DNA from: Flavobacteriales bacterium
Lineage (GTDB): Bacteria > Bacteroidota > Bacteroidia > Flavobacteriales_E > Vicingaceae
DNA: 64,000 nt
Assembly: GCA_026196775.1 (NCBI GenBank)
Contig: JAPHUD010000023.1
Coordinates: forward strand, 62,001 to 126,000
Direction: 5' to 3'
In this document: positions 55,607-64,000 of the stretch, one piece after another
Numbering within the stretch: the first letter of the stretch is position 1
Layout of the letters: each line of letters begins with the position of its first letter
Position numbers and translations under genes: made by a program
The notes under the pieces: generated by a model
Told to the model about the DNA's origin: nothing
What the model saw: the letters and a program-made list of their open reading frames with translations, nothing else
Databases searched by the model: none

Positions 55607-56770
55607 ATGGATTTTAATAATACAGAAATAGCATTTGCCGGAAAATCAAATGCAGACTTAAAAAGAAGTTATTGGTTGTTTAAAATCATAGCTTGGAATT
55701 GGTTGATAAAAATTGGTCCTACGATGCTTAAAATTTTTATGCCCTTATATTTTCCAATCCCTATTATTAGAGCTACCATTTTTAAACACTTTTGTGGAGG
55801 AGAAAGTATTGAAGAAACCGTTTCAACTACTCAGGAGTTGGCTAAGTTAAATGTAAAAACCATTTTAGATTATTCTGTTGAGGGAGAACAACTCGATAGC
55901 GTTTTTGATGCTAATATTTTAGAAACATTAACAAGCATTGAGAAAGCATCCATGAACAAAAACATTCCTTTTGCGGTTTTTAAACCTACAGGTTTCGGGA
56001 GGTTTGAGTTGTTGGAAAAAGTAAATGCTAAAAAACAACTGACTGTTCAGGAAAAAGATGAATTTGAAAGATTTAAAAACAGAGTAGATACGCTTTGTCA
56101 GGCCGCTTTTAATGCTAATGTGCCTGTTTTTATAGATGCAGAAGAAACCTGGATTCAAAACCCTGTGGATGAGTTGGCTTTGGAAATGATGCGTAAGTAC
56201 AATAAAGAAAAAGCCATTGTTTATAATACTACTCAGCTTTACAGATGGGATAGAATTGCTTATATTAAGGAATTGATAGCTATTGCTAAAAATGAGGGTT
56301 TTATTATTGGGTTAAAGTTAGTGAGAGGAGCATACATTGAAAAAGAAAGAGAAAGAGCTACTGCAATGAATTACGAAGATCCTATGCAAAAAACCAAAGA
56401 AGATACTGATAGAGATTATGACCTTGCTCAAAAAATTTGTATAGAAAATATTGATGTGATTTCTTTTTGCAGCGGTACACACAATGAAAAAAGTGCCTTG
56501 TATTTATTGGACTTAATGAAGGAACACAACATTGCTAAAGATGATGAACGTATTTATTTCGCTCAATTATTAGGAATGAGTAATCACATCAGCAATAATT
56601 TAGCGAAAGCATCCTATAATGTTGCTAAATATGTACCTTATGGCCCTGTAAAAGATGTGACGCCCTACCTTATCCGAAGAGCAGAAGAAAACACTTCTAT
56701 TGCCGGACAAACAGGAAGAGAGCTGCAGCTTATCCAAAAAGAATTGGAGAGGAGAAGAAGGGAGGTTTAA
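55607..56770 (+). CDS. Proline dehydrogenase
   Basis: 387 residues, monofunctional FAD enzyme (beta/alpha barrel) oxidising proline to pyrroline-5-carboxylate at the membrane. Diagnostic segments: VPVFIDAEETWIQNP, IVYNTTQLYRWDRIAYI, LKLVRGAYIEKERERA, CSGTHNEKSALYLLDLM and the end LIRRAEENTSIAGQTGREL. The second step is catalysed by the PruA encoded at 13.8-15.5 kb. A -7-like TAACTTTG lies at 55579-55586. Confidence 0.93.
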   Translation: MDFNNTEIAFAGKSNADLKRSYWLFKIIAWNWLIKIGPTMLKIFMPLYFPIPIIRATIFKHFCGGESIEETVSTTQELAKLNVKTILDYSVEGEQLDSVFDANILETLTSIEKASMNKNIPFAVFKPTGFGRFELLEKVNAKKQLTVQEKDEFERFKNRVDTLCQAAFNANVPVFIDAEETWIQNPVDELALEMMRKYNKEKAIVYNTTQLYRWDRIAYIKELIAIAKNEGFIIGLKLVRGAYIEKERERATAMNYEDPMQKTKEDTDRDYDLAQKICIENIDVISFCSGTHNEKSALYLLDLMKEHNIAKDDERIYFAQLLGMSNHISNNLAKASYNVAKYVPYGPVKDVTPYLIRRAEENTSIAGQTGRELQLIQKELERRRREV

Positions 56771-56793
56771 AGTTTCAATATTTTTACTACCAA

Positions 56794-56840
56794 GCTCCAA
56801 CGGAGCATAATTTTCTTAAATCAGACTGATAGGTCTGATT
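56794..56840. repeat. Two short hairpins after the proline dehydrogenase gene
   Basis: GCTCC-AAC-GGAGC (56794-56806) and AATCAGAC-TGATAG-GTCTGATT (56819-56840), both perfect. No T run follows, so terminator function is doubtful; they may be part of a dispersed repeat. The rest of the 259-bp gap shows a -7-like TATCTTTG at 56928-56935 and nothing else. Confidence 0.45.
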
Positions 56841-57029
56841 ATTAAGTTCGAGGGATTAGAGTATTTAATCAACAAACAATTTCTCATAAATCAATTTAAA
56901 TAATCAATTTTTTATGAGATAGAATAGTATCTTTGTTACATCTTTTTTTTAAGGATAAAAGAGACAATATGTTCAATTTGCTGACAATATGCAATGAACT
57001 TTTAAATATAACGTAACAAATTAATATAT

Positions 57030-58205
57030 ATGGGGTGTAGTGGATGTAGCACAGGAAGAGGTTGTGGAACTTCTTCATCTGGCTGTAGCAGTAAGTCGGG
57101 AGGTTGTAATAAATTAAATGTAACCAATTGGCTTAACGACATAGAATTACCTTTCGGACAAGAACCATTTGACTGTGTTGAAGTTCGATTTAAAAATAAC
57201 CGTAAAGAATTTTTTAGAAATACTGACAAACTGAGTTTAAATGTTGGTGATGTGGTTGCTGTTGAAGCAGCTTCTGGTCATGATATTGGAACGGTTTCAT
57301 TAGCCGGAGAATTGGTAAAAAAACAAATGCGTAAGCACAAAGTAGATTTAGATTCTAAAGAAATTCTTAAAATTTACCGTTTGGCAAATGATGGGGATGT
57401 TAAAAAATGGATGACTGCTCAAAAAAGAGAAGAAGATACCATGTTTAAAGCCAGAACTATTGCTATTGCTTATGGTTTGCAGATGAAAATTAGCGATGTA
57501 GAATATCAAGGAGATAATTCAAAAGCTATTTTTTATTATACAGCAGAAACAAGAGTTGATTTTAGAGAACTAATTAAAAAATTAGCTGAAGAGTTTAAAA
57601 TCCGTATTGAAATGAAGCAAATTGGTGTTCGTCAGGAAGCCAGTAGGTTAGGAGGGATTGGCTCTTGTGGAAGAGAATTATGTTGTTCTACTTGGTTAAC
57701 AGATTTTAGGTCTGTTTCTACTTCTGCAGCACGTTATCAGCAACTTTCATTAAATCCTGAAAAATTGGCAGGACAATGTGGTAAGCTTAAATGTTGCTTA
57801 AATTATGAGTTGGATGCTTATACCGATGCGCTAAAATCATTTCCGGATACTAGCATAAACTTAAAGACTAAAAAAGGTGAAGCTTTTTATAGAAAGATGG
57901 ACATTTTTAGCAATACACTTTGGTATTCTTACAAAGATGATCCTGTTCGTTTTATTGAGATGAAACTTGATAGAGTAAACGAAATTATTGCGATGAACAA
58001 AAAAAATGAGTTTCCTGAGGATTTATCTATGTATATGGAAATTAAAGAGGAAGTTAAAAAGCCCGATTACGAGAACGTTGTCGGACAAGATTCATTAACT
58101 CGTTTTGATAAACCAAAAGGCAATAATAACAGGAATAAAAATAAAAGAAGAAAAAAAGGCGGGAAGCCCAACAATCAACAACGTCCTAACAATAAGAAAG
58201 AGTAA
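57030..58205 (+). CDS. ricT: RicT/PSP1-family iron-sulfur regulatory protein
   Basis: 391 residues. The start is a Cys/Gly/Ser-rich tail (GCSGCSTGRGCGTSSSGC) with seven cysteines in the first 28 residues, followed by a PSP1 domain (VGDVVAVEAASGHDIGTVSL; the paired cysteines in GSCGRELCCSTW and GQCGKLKCCLNYE). The C-terminus is Asn/Lys/Arg-rich, probably nucleic-acid interacting. In Bacillus, RicT is part of an Fe-S Ric complex controlling RNase Y; this form is common next to gldH in Flavobacteriia. 9 bp separate it from gldH. Confidence 0.88.
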   Translation: MGCSGCSTGRGCGTSSSGCSSKSGGCNKLNVTNWLNDIELPFGQEPFDCVEVRFKNNRKEFFRNTDKLSLNVGDVVAVEAASGHDIGTVSLAGELVKKQMRKHKVDLDSKEILKIYRLANDGDVKKWMTAQKREEDTMFKARTIAIAYGLQMKISDVEYQGDNSKAIFYYTAETRVDFRELIKKLAEEFKIRIEMKQIGVRQEASRLGGIGSCGRELCCSTWLTDFRSVSTSAARYQQLSLNPEKLAGQCGKLKCCLNYELDAYTDALKSFPDTSINLKTKKGEAFYRKMDIFSNTLWYSYKDDPVRFIEMKLDRVNEIIAMNKKNEFPEDLSMYMEIKEEVKKPDYENVVGQDSLTRFDKPKGNNNRNKNKRRKKGGKPNNQQRPNNKKE

Positions 58206-58214
58206 CAATTATTC

Positions 58215-58697
58215 ATGCCACAATTATTAAAAATAACCAGTATTATTAGTTTAATTTTTTTAATGGCTTCGTGTACCGATAATACGGTGTATGATGAGTA
58301 TATTGCTATAGATAATGCTAATTGGAAAAAAGAGAATGTTGCTACTTTTGAGTTTGAAGCTAAAGACACATTACATCCTCATAATATTTATATAAACATC
58401 AGGAATAAAGGTGATTATGCGTATAGCAATTTGTATTTGTTTGTTACTATAAATGGACCAAGTGGAGATTTTTCTAAAGATACCGTAAATTGTGTTATTG
58501 CTGATAACAGAGGGAAATGGAAAGGTAAAGGTATTGGTGATTTGTGGGATTATCAGCAGCCTTATTTAGGAAATGTAAAGTTTGCTAAAAAAGGAATTTA
58601 TACGGTTTATCTTGAACAAGCTATGCGTGTTGAGGATGGATTAAATGGAATATCAGATATTGGTTTGAAAATTGAAAAAATAACAACCGATAAATAG
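58215..58697 (+). CDS. gldH: Gliding-motility lipoprotein GldH
   Basis: 160 residues. Lipobox in LIFLMASCTDNT (Cys at about 20). The remainder matches the GldH pattern: YDEYIAIDNANWKKENVATF, YINIRNKGDYAYSNLYLFV and GLNGISDIGLKIEK. GldH is one of the lipoproteins needed for gliding in Flavobacterium johnsoniae; its exact role is not settled. Translation is probably coupled to ricT and to the following LysM gene, whose frame opens at the base after the gldH stop. Confidence 0.88.
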   Translation: MPQLLKITSIISLIFLMASCTDNTVYDEYIAIDNANWKKENVATFEFEAKDTLHPHNIYINIRNKGDYAYSNLYLFVTINGPSGDFSKDTVNCVIADNRGKWKGKGIGDLWDYQQPYLGNVKFAKKGIYTVYLEQAMRVEDGLNGISDIGLKIEKITTDK

Positions 58698-58706
58698 GTG
58701 TTTTGT

Positions 58707-60167
58707 ATGTCCATGAGCGTTTTTTTTAAACATATTTTCATTATTGTTTCCTTGTTGTCTTTATCGACTGAGTTAGTCGCTCAAAAAAAGCAAAAAGAAA
58801 CCGTATATAAATCAGAATATGAGGATGTTACTAGGAATGTTTATAACAAAAAATTACTTTCACTTTCTGAAATACAACCTCCTAAACATATTGATTATAA
58901 AGGTCCTGAAATAACAACCGGATCAACCTTTTTGTTTGGAGCTATACCTTTAGAAAGAGCTTTCCCAACAGCTTATCCTGAAAATCATTATTTGCCTTAT
59001 TATTTCTCATCAAAAGCGTATAAATGTCCAACAGCGTTGAGTTTGCTAAAATATTATCAACCCATAATTAATAAGGAATTAGAAAGACATCAATTGCCAA
59101 AAGAACTAAATTTAGTGCCTTTGGTTTGTTCGGCTTTTAATCCAACTTCAAAAAATGGTATTGGTGGAGAAGGTTTTTGGCATTTAACTTATCCTCAGGC
59201 AGTAAAATACGGTTTGCGTGTAGATGAATTTGTTGACGAAAGACGAGATATGGAAAAATCCACTTTTGCTGCATTAAGCAATATTAATCAGTTGCATGAA
59301 TTGTATCAAAATTGGGAGCTTGCTTTGGCAGCTTATTCTTGTGGAGTGGTAAATGTAAATAAGGCAATCTTACGTTCGGGAAAGAAAGATTATAAATCGC
59401 TTTATGAGTTGTTACCTACTGAAACCAACGAGTTTGTTAATGCTTTTACAGCCATGGTTTATATCGTTAATTATGATGATTATGAAGTTGTGAAGTTGAA
59501 GCCAAAGTTTGATAAAGACACTTTGACTTTAGAAAGAAAACTTCAGGCTAAAGCATTGGAAGATGTTATAGGTTTTGATAAAAATAAGTTTGAATTTTTA
59601 AATCCGGTTTTAAATTTTGATAAAGCCATTTTACCTGCAAATTATCCCTTATATTTTGATAAAGCAGATAGGAAAAAAATAATTGAAATGAAGGATAGTA
59701 TTTATTTTTATCAGGATTCGATATTGAATAAACCAAAGGAAATAGAACCTAAAGATGATTTAGAAAATATTCCGGATTTTGATGGAGAACCTGTTGTTTA
59801 TACTGTAAAATCGGGGGATGTGTTAGGCATCATCGCAGAGAGATATAAAGTTTCTGTTGCTGAATTACAAAGCTGGAATAACCTTAGAGGAACAAGAATA
59901 GATATCGGACAAAAATTAAGTATTTACGGGGAACGACAAGCTGCTCCGGAACCTGTGGCTGAAGAAAAGCAGGAATTAAAGCGAGAAACACCTAAAAACA
60001 CTAATTTTTCAAGTGGAGATTATAGCATATATACTGTAAAATCAGGCGATAATTTATGGCTAATTGCTAAAAACTATCCGGGAATTTCTGCTGATGACAT
60101 TATGAAATTCAATAATATTGATGCAAATTTAAACATTGGTCAACAATTAAAGATTCCGAAGAAATAA
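58707..60167 (+). CDS. LysM protein with transglycosylase-like domain lacking the catalytic Glu
   Basis: About 486 residues from the ATG at 58707 (GTG at 58698 and ATG at 58713 are alternatives). Signal peptide to about VAQ, an MltD/SLT-type lytic transglycosylase-like domain (about 100-235), a linker, and two LysM domains (YTVKSGDVLGIIAERYKVSV and YTVKSGDNLWLIAKNYPGIS). The SLT motif normally reads ESxFNP with Glu as acid; here it is PLVCSAFNP, with Cys at codon 59127-59129. The rest of the fold is visible (GEGFWHLTYPQAVKYG; AYSCGVVNVNKAI). It is probably a peptidoglycan-binding scaffold. Confidence 0.82.
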   Translation: MSMSVFFKHIFIIVSLLSLSTELVAQKKQKETVYKSEYEDVTRNVYNKKLLSLSEIQPPKHIDYKGPEITTGSTFLFGAIPLERAFPTAYPENHYLPYYFSSKAYKCPTALSLLKYYQPIINKELERHQLPKELNLVPLVCSAFNPTSKNGIGGEGFWHLTYPQAVKYGLRVDEFVDERRDMEKSTFAALSNINQLHELYQNWELALAAYSCGVVNVNKAILRSGKKDYKSLYELLPTETNEFVNAFTAMVYIVNYDDYEVVKLKPKFDKDTLTLERKLQAKALEDVIGFDKNKFEFLNPVLNFDKAILPANYPLYFDKADRKKIIEMKDSIYFYQDSILNKPKEIEPKDDLENIPDFDGEPVVYTVKSGDVLGIIAERYKVSVAELQSWNNLRGTRIDIGQKLSIYGERQAAPEPVAEEKQELKRETPKNTNFSSGDYSIYTVKSGDNLWLIAKNYPGISADDIMKFNNIDANLNIGQQLKIPKK

Positions 60168-60226
60168 CACATCAAGAAACAGTACCTAAAGCTAAAATTG
60201 TTTCTCCACTAATAACGTTTGTAACG

Positions 60227-61666
60227 TTGGTAGCAGTATTTCTTTTGCTTTTTTTTGTCATGTTTGTTTTTCCTGCTGATGGAATTAAAGTAGGAAAATA
60301 TGAATTGCAATTTCCTACTCCCAACGAGTTTTTTGGTATTGAAAATAAGTCTGATAGTATAGAAAGTTATGAAAAAGATTTAGCCATATTGTTTGATGAT
60401 TCTACCATGGTGAAAGAAAAAATATCGCAAATAGATTCTACCATTATCAAACAAAAATTAGATTCATTAGCAGCATATAGAAAAAAGCTACAAGTTACTG
60501 ATAAGTCTATACCTGCTTTGCATCGTTTTTTTGAAGCCTTAGAAAATGCTCAGAAAAAGAAAGTCCGCATCATGCATTATGGCGATTCTCAAATTGAAGT
60601 AGATAGAATAACCTCTTACATCAGAAATGAATTACAAACTAAATTTGGTGGTATTGGAGTGGGGCTTTTTCCTGTGGTTGATATCGCACCAAAAATGAGT
60701 GTAAACATTAGCTATTCAGAAAATTGGCAGCGTTATGCCGGTTATGGAGCAAAAGATTCTACTATAACACATCAGCGATACGGACCACTAATTAGTTTTA
60801 GTAGGTTTGCTCCAATTCCTCAGACCACTTTTTTAGACGAACTTCCTGATAATGAAGCATGGATTAAGATTAATAAACCCAAAGCATCTTACGGAAAAAC
60901 AAAACAATATACCCAACTAAAAATAATGCTCAGCAATATGGTAACGTATGTAGATTACGAAATTATTGTTGATGGAACAGTAGCAAAAGAAGGAAAATTA
61001 TCTCCCAATTCACCTTTTGAGGTTATTACTGCTAATTTTAATACTACTCCCGAAGAAATTTTAATCAATTTTAAAGGTAAAGATAGCCCGGATGTATATG
61101 CACTTTCGTTAGAAGGAAATACTGGAGTGGTAATGGATAATATTCCGCTAAGAGGTTCGTCAGGAACAATTTTTACTAAGCTCGATAAAACCTTAATGGC
61201 AAATGCTTTTGCACACCTTTCACCAGATTTAATTATTTTGCAATTTGGAGGAAATGTAATGCCTTATATCAAATCAGAAAAAGAGTGTGAAGATTACGGG
61301 AATTGGTTTAAATCTCAAATAAATTTTATTAAAAGAAACAATCCAAAAGCAGCCATAATGGTTATTGGTCCGAGTGATATGTCTATTAAGGAAAAAACAA
61401 CTTATGTTACTTATCCTATGTTAGAGGGAGTGAGAGACGCGTTAAAAGATGCTGCGCTTTCAACAGATTGTATTTTTTGGGATATGTATGAAGTAATGGG
61501 AGGTAAAAACTCTATGCCCGATTGGGTAAATGCAGAACCACCGTTGGCAGCTTCCGATTATACACACTTTACGCCTAAAGGAGCAAAAAAGATTGCTGAG
61601 GAGTTTTATAACAAACTTACCGAAATGTATGTAGATTATAAGCTAGACGAGCCTCTTAATCCGTAA
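60227..61666 (+). CDS. SGNH/GDSL-type hydrolase-like membrane-anchored protein
   Basis: 479 residues from TTG, the only canonical start available. Seen: an N-terminal membrane segment (VAVFLLLFFVMFVFPADG), the SGNH block I-like IMHYGDSQIEVDRI (about 120), a glycine/asparagine block near LIILQFGGNVMPY, and the block V-like SDYTHFTPKGAKKIAEEF with Asp-x-x-His. These residues fit a serine esterase such as a polysaccharide or peptidoglycan O-acetyl esterase. The hydrophobic segment extends upstream of the TTG in the same frame (to about 60146), so a rare start such as ATT is likely (see findings). Confidence 0.78.
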   Translation: MVAVFLLLFFVMFVFPADGIKVGKYELQFPTPNEFFGIENKSDSIESYEKDLAILFDDSTMVKEKISQIDSTIIKQKLDSLAAYRKKLQVTDKSIPALHRFFEALENAQKKKVRIMHYGDSQIEVDRITSYIRNELQTKFGGIGVGLFPVVDIAPKMSVNISYSENWQRYAGYGAKDSTITHQRYGPLISFSRFAPIPQTTFLDELPDNEAWIKINKPKASYGKTKQYTQLKIMLSNMVTYVDYEIIVDGTVAKEGKLSPNSPFEVITANFNTTPEEILINFKGKDSPDVYALSLEGNTGVVMDNIPLRGSSGTIFTKLDKTLMANAFAHLSPDLIILQFGGNVMPYIKSEKECEDYGNWFKSQINFIKRNNPKAAIMVIGPSDMSIKEKTTYVTYPMLEGVRDALKDAALSTDCIFWDMYEVMGGKNSMPDWVNAEPPLAASDYTHFTPKGAKKIAEEFYNKLTEMYVDYKLDEPLNP

Positions 61667-61676
61667 CTTTGTTTTT

Positions 61677-63065
61677 ATGAACAACAATCGACTTACAGAT
61701 ACAATTTGTGCTATTTCTACGCCTCCCGGTGTTGGAGCCATAGCTATTATACGACTTTCCGGGCCGGATGCCATTAATATAGCGAATACTGTTTTTCATG
61801 GGAAAGATTTACTAAAAGTACCATCTCATACCATACATTTTGGAACGATAAGAGAAAACGATAAAATTATTGATGAGGTATTGGTAAGTATTTTTAAAGA
61901 TAAAAAATCCTTTACAGGCGAAAATGCTGTGGAAATATCAACTCATGGCTCACCTTATATTCAGCAACAAGTATTACAATTATTATTGAAAAAAGGAGCT
62001 AAACATGCTCAACATGGTGAGTTTACCATGCGCGCTTTTCTTAATGGTAAAATGGATTTATCTCAAGCGGAAGCGGTTGCTGATGTTATTGCTGCAAACT
62101 CTGAAACTGCACATCAATTGGCAATGGAGCAAATGCGTGGGGGTTTTAGTAATGAAATTAAAAAATTGAGAGAAGAGTTGATACATTTTGCATCTTTAAT
62201 TGAGTTGGAACTCGATTTTAGTGAGGAAGATGTGGAGTTTGCCAACAGACAGCAACTGAAAGATTTAGTAACTAAATTGCACGAAACACTTCATCAACTA
62301 ATACAATCGTTTAATGTTGGTAATGTTATAAAAACAGGTGTTCCCGTAGCCATTGTTGGTGAGCCGAATGTAGGAAAATCTACTTTACTAAATGCGTTGC
62401 TGAATGAAGAAAGAGCCATAGTTTCTGATATTGCAGGAACTACAAGAGATGTAATTGAAGATGAGTTGAATATTAAAGGCATTAATTTTAGGTTTGTAGA
62501 TACGGCAGGAATTAGAGAAACTACCGACCAAATTGAGTCGCTGGGAATAAAAAAATCGTATGAAAAAATTGATCAAGCATTAGTGGTATTGTTGATGGTT
62601 GATGCCGTAACTATTTCGAAAGAAAAATTGCAAAGTGATGTAGCAAAAATTAGAGAACGCATTAGCAATAAGCAGAAAAAAATGTTTGTTATTGCCAATA
62701 AAATAGACAAAGGTAACGAGCAAGAAGTGTTACAAAAATTTGAAGGGATAGATGATGTGGTTTTTATTGCAGCTAAAGACAATAAAAATGTAGAAGAAAT
62801 TACCAATAAATTATATACAAGTGTTGCTGAAGGCTTAGTAAATACTAATGATACGGTAGTTACGAATGCGCGTCATCATGAAGCGTTATCTCAAGCAAAT
62901 GACTACTTGTTAAGAGTGTTGGAAGGCTTAGACCAACAAATTACAGGAGATTTCTTGGCTATGGATATTCGTCAGGCACTTTATCATTTAGGACAAATTA
63001 CAGGAGAAATATCTACCGATGACCTGCTAGATAACATTTTTAGTAAGTTTTGTATCGGAAAGTAA
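61677..63065 (+). CDS. mnmE: tRNA modification GTPase MnmE
   Basis: 462 residues. N-terminal tetrahydrofolate-binding domain (TICAISTPPGVGAIAIIRLSG), a central helical domain, an inserted G domain (GEPNVGKSTLLNALL, DTAGIRET, NKID) and the C-terminal CIGK, whose cysteine is characteristic of MnmE. With MnmG it makes 5-carboxymethylaminomethyl-uridine at U34 of several tRNAs. It starts 10 bp after the SGNH gene, probably in the same transcript. Confidence 0.97.
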   Translation: MNNNRLTDTICAISTPPGVGAIAIIRLSGPDAINIANTVFHGKDLLKVPSHTIHFGTIRENDKIIDEVLVSIFKDKKSFTGENAVEISTHGSPYIQQQVLQLLLKKGAKHAQHGEFTMRAFLNGKMDLSQAEAVADVIAANSETAHQLAMEQMRGGFSNEIKKLREELIHFASLIELELDFSEEDVEFANRQQLKDLVTKLHETLHQLIQSFNVGNVIKTGVPVAIVGEPNVGKSTLLNALLNEERAIVSDIAGTTRDVIEDELNIKGINFRFVDTAGIRETTDQIESLGIKKSYEKIDQALVVLLMVDAVTISKEKLQSDVAKIRERISNKQKKMFVIANKIDKGNEQEVLQKFEGIDDVVFIAAKDNKNVEEITNKLYTSVAEGLVNTNDTVVTNARHHEALSQANDYLLRVLEGLDQQITGDFLAMDIRQALYHLGQITGEISTDDLLDNIFSKFCIGK

Positions 63066-63083
63066 TCTCCCCATTTAAGAAAA

Positions 63084-63275
63084 CTAATCCCTATTTGGAT
63101 ACGGATCTTCTATAGCATCTCCTTTACCACTAATTACTTTCCAATCGCCATGTTTACATTTCGGACATGGAGGTAAAGAAGTAACCGAAGGTACTTTAAT
63201 TTGGTTTTTGCAATTATTACATTCATAAGTTCCGGCAGAAACATCGCTCCCGGCAGGTACATGGTCTTTTTTCAT
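63084..63275 (-). CDS. Small zinc-ribbon protein, 63 aa
   Basis: Two CXXC pairs, YECNNCKNQI (about 18-27) and PPCPKCKHGDW (about 35-45), give a four-Cys zinc ribbon; the end is acidic. Similar small proteins are widespread and of unknown function. It lies 33 bp after the moeA stop on the same strand. Confidence 0.78.
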   Translation of the reverse strand: MKKDHVPAGSDVSAGTYECNNCKNQIKVPSVTSLPPCPKCKHGDWKVISGKGDAIEDPYPNRD

Positions 63276-63308
63276 GATTTTTTAGGTTTATTTTTGAAAT
63301 TTAAATTT

Positions 63309-64000
63309 TTAAGGTAACAGGTGAACATTTACCAACTCACCTTTTTTTATAATTGTTGCATCAGTAGGAGTGAGTAATAATGCATTCGCATAAGCAAAAG
63401 ATTGTAAAGCATCAGAGTTTTGTACTTCCAAAGGAGTAACTGTTTTAAAATCGGTAGTTGCTTTTAAAAAAGTAGCTCTACCCGGTTTTTGTTTAATGTC
63501 TTTACTAATAGGAAGCTGTAGTTGATTTAGAAAAGCTTGTTTCAATCCAAAAGATAGATTGATGTAAGGATAAATATATTCGTAAAAGCAAGTAAGGGCC
63601 GCAGCAGGATTTCCCGGTAAACCAAATACTGCTTTGTTTTCTTTTTTGCCAAAAAATAGTGGTTTCCCTGGTTTTTGAGCCACTTTATAAAAGAGTTGGC
63701 TTACTCCATTTTCTAAAATTCCTTGCTGAACAAAATCGTAATCGCCAACAGAAATTCCCCCCGATAAAACTACTATGTCTGAATTATTAAGCGCATTGGT
63801 TATGGCGTTGGTAGTAGCTTCTTGATTGTCTTTTAAATAACTAATAGTGGGCGAGATATTCATCTTTTCAAAAGCAGCTTTTAGCATTAAGCTGTTAGAT
63901 TCATAAATCTGACCTTCATCCAATTTTTCTCCGGGAGCAACCAATTCGTTTCCTGTAATTAAGATGCTCACTTTAGGCAAAGTAAAAACACTTACTTCAG
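63309..64000 (-). CDS. moeA: Molybdopterin molybdenumtransferase MoeA, N-terminus cut by window edge
   Basis: About 230 C-terminal codons. The frame is open to the right edge (EVSVFTLPKVSILITGNEL), so the TTG within it is not the real start. MoeA inserts molybdate into adenylated molybdopterin. Seen: PKVSILITGNELV, the loop VLSGGISVGDYDFV, KPGKPLFFGKK and FGLPGNPAAALTCFYEYI, all typical of the MoeA catalytic domain, then the C-terminal beta-barrel (QKPGRATFLKA; ALLLTPTDATIIKKGELV). Confidence 0.93.
   Translation of the reverse strand, partial: EVSVFTLPKVSILITGNELVAPGEKLDEGQIYESNSLMLKAAFEKMNISPTISYLKDNQEATTNAITNALNNSDIVVLSGGISVGDYDFVQQGILENGVSQLFYKVAQKPGKPLFFGKKENKAVFGLPGNPAAALTCFYEYIYPYINLSFGLKQAFLNQLQLPISKDIKQKPGRATFLKATTDFKTVTPLEVQNSDALQSFAYANALLLTPTDATIIKKGELVNVHLLP

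Noticed and set aside
60140-60170. Programmed -1 frameshift joining the LysM and SGNH genes
   Set aside because: The frames are in the right relation, but no slippery heptamer precedes the stop (CCG AAG AAA TAA does not re-pair after a -1 shift), and the membrane segment argues for a separate protein start.

Overview
The window reads as chromosome of a low-GC member of the Bacteroidota, most likely the order Flavobacteriales. The evidence is a gliding-motility lipoprotein (GldH), a PorP/SprF + CHU_C-type surface protein locus (type IX secretion), a fused CcsBA, the short proline-tRNA ligase, lipoproteins of the phylum's DUF families, absence of clear Shine-Dalgarno sequences, and several TTG-N19/20-TAnnTTTG promoters, which is the phylum's sigma-factor signature. 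I cannot name a genus. About 46 protein genes fill the window; no gap without a gene exceeds 300 bp. I saw no rRNA, tRNA, CRISPR array, insertion sequence or phage gene.

Layout. 1-9.5 kb (minus strand): pyrB (cut by the left edge), pyrR, rpsA, nhaD, a Glu/Leu-type amino-acid dehydrogenase and a fused cytochrome c assembly protein. 9.6-17.8 kb: a DUF2520 protein, three unknown proteins, a Cys/Met-metabolism PLP enzyme, pruA and proS. 17.9-24.3 kb (plus strand): two secreted repeat-rich proteins, a FadL-like porin and gcvP. 24.4-32.1 kb: a compact minus-strand block (ThiF-like enzyme, GNAT-like enzyme, 7TM sensor kinase, receiver-PAS-kinase, metal/cobalamin-type binding lipoprotein, SET-domain protein) with a divergent stand-alone receiver. 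This is the best candidate for an undescribed signalling system. 32.1-39.6 kb: a three-gene type IX secretion surface-protein operon, with a divergent LuxR-type regulator whose receiver is degenerate and which is separated from it by a perfect 11-bp inverted repeat. 40.4-46.7 kb: pyrG-yidC-DUF6438-GNAT and an EamA transporter. 46.8-53.4 kb: two secreted unknowns, a binding protein + tilS pair, a B12-type radical SAM protein and an MBL-fold hydrolase. 53.4-64 kb: two DUF4476 proteins, proline dehydrogenase, ricT-gldH, a LysM protein with a catalytically altered transglycosylase domain, an SGNH-type protein, mnmE, a zinc ribbon and moeA (cut by the right edge).

How parts connect. Proline is handled by proline dehydrogenase (55.6 kb) and pruA (13.8 kb), feeding glutamate to the dehydrogenase at 5.1 kb. 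Pyrimidine genes occur twice (pyrR-pyrB and pyrG). Envelope biogenesis is heavily represented (yidC, ccsBA, gldH, SprF-like, PorE-like, LysM and SGNH proteins).

The intergenic DNA carries several repeat families: degenerate heptanucleotide arrays at three gaps, long palindromic elements at 48.3 and 53.5 kb, a REP/MITE-like element at 10.5 kb, and a 31-bp sequence present twice, upstream of tilS and of the radical SAM gene.
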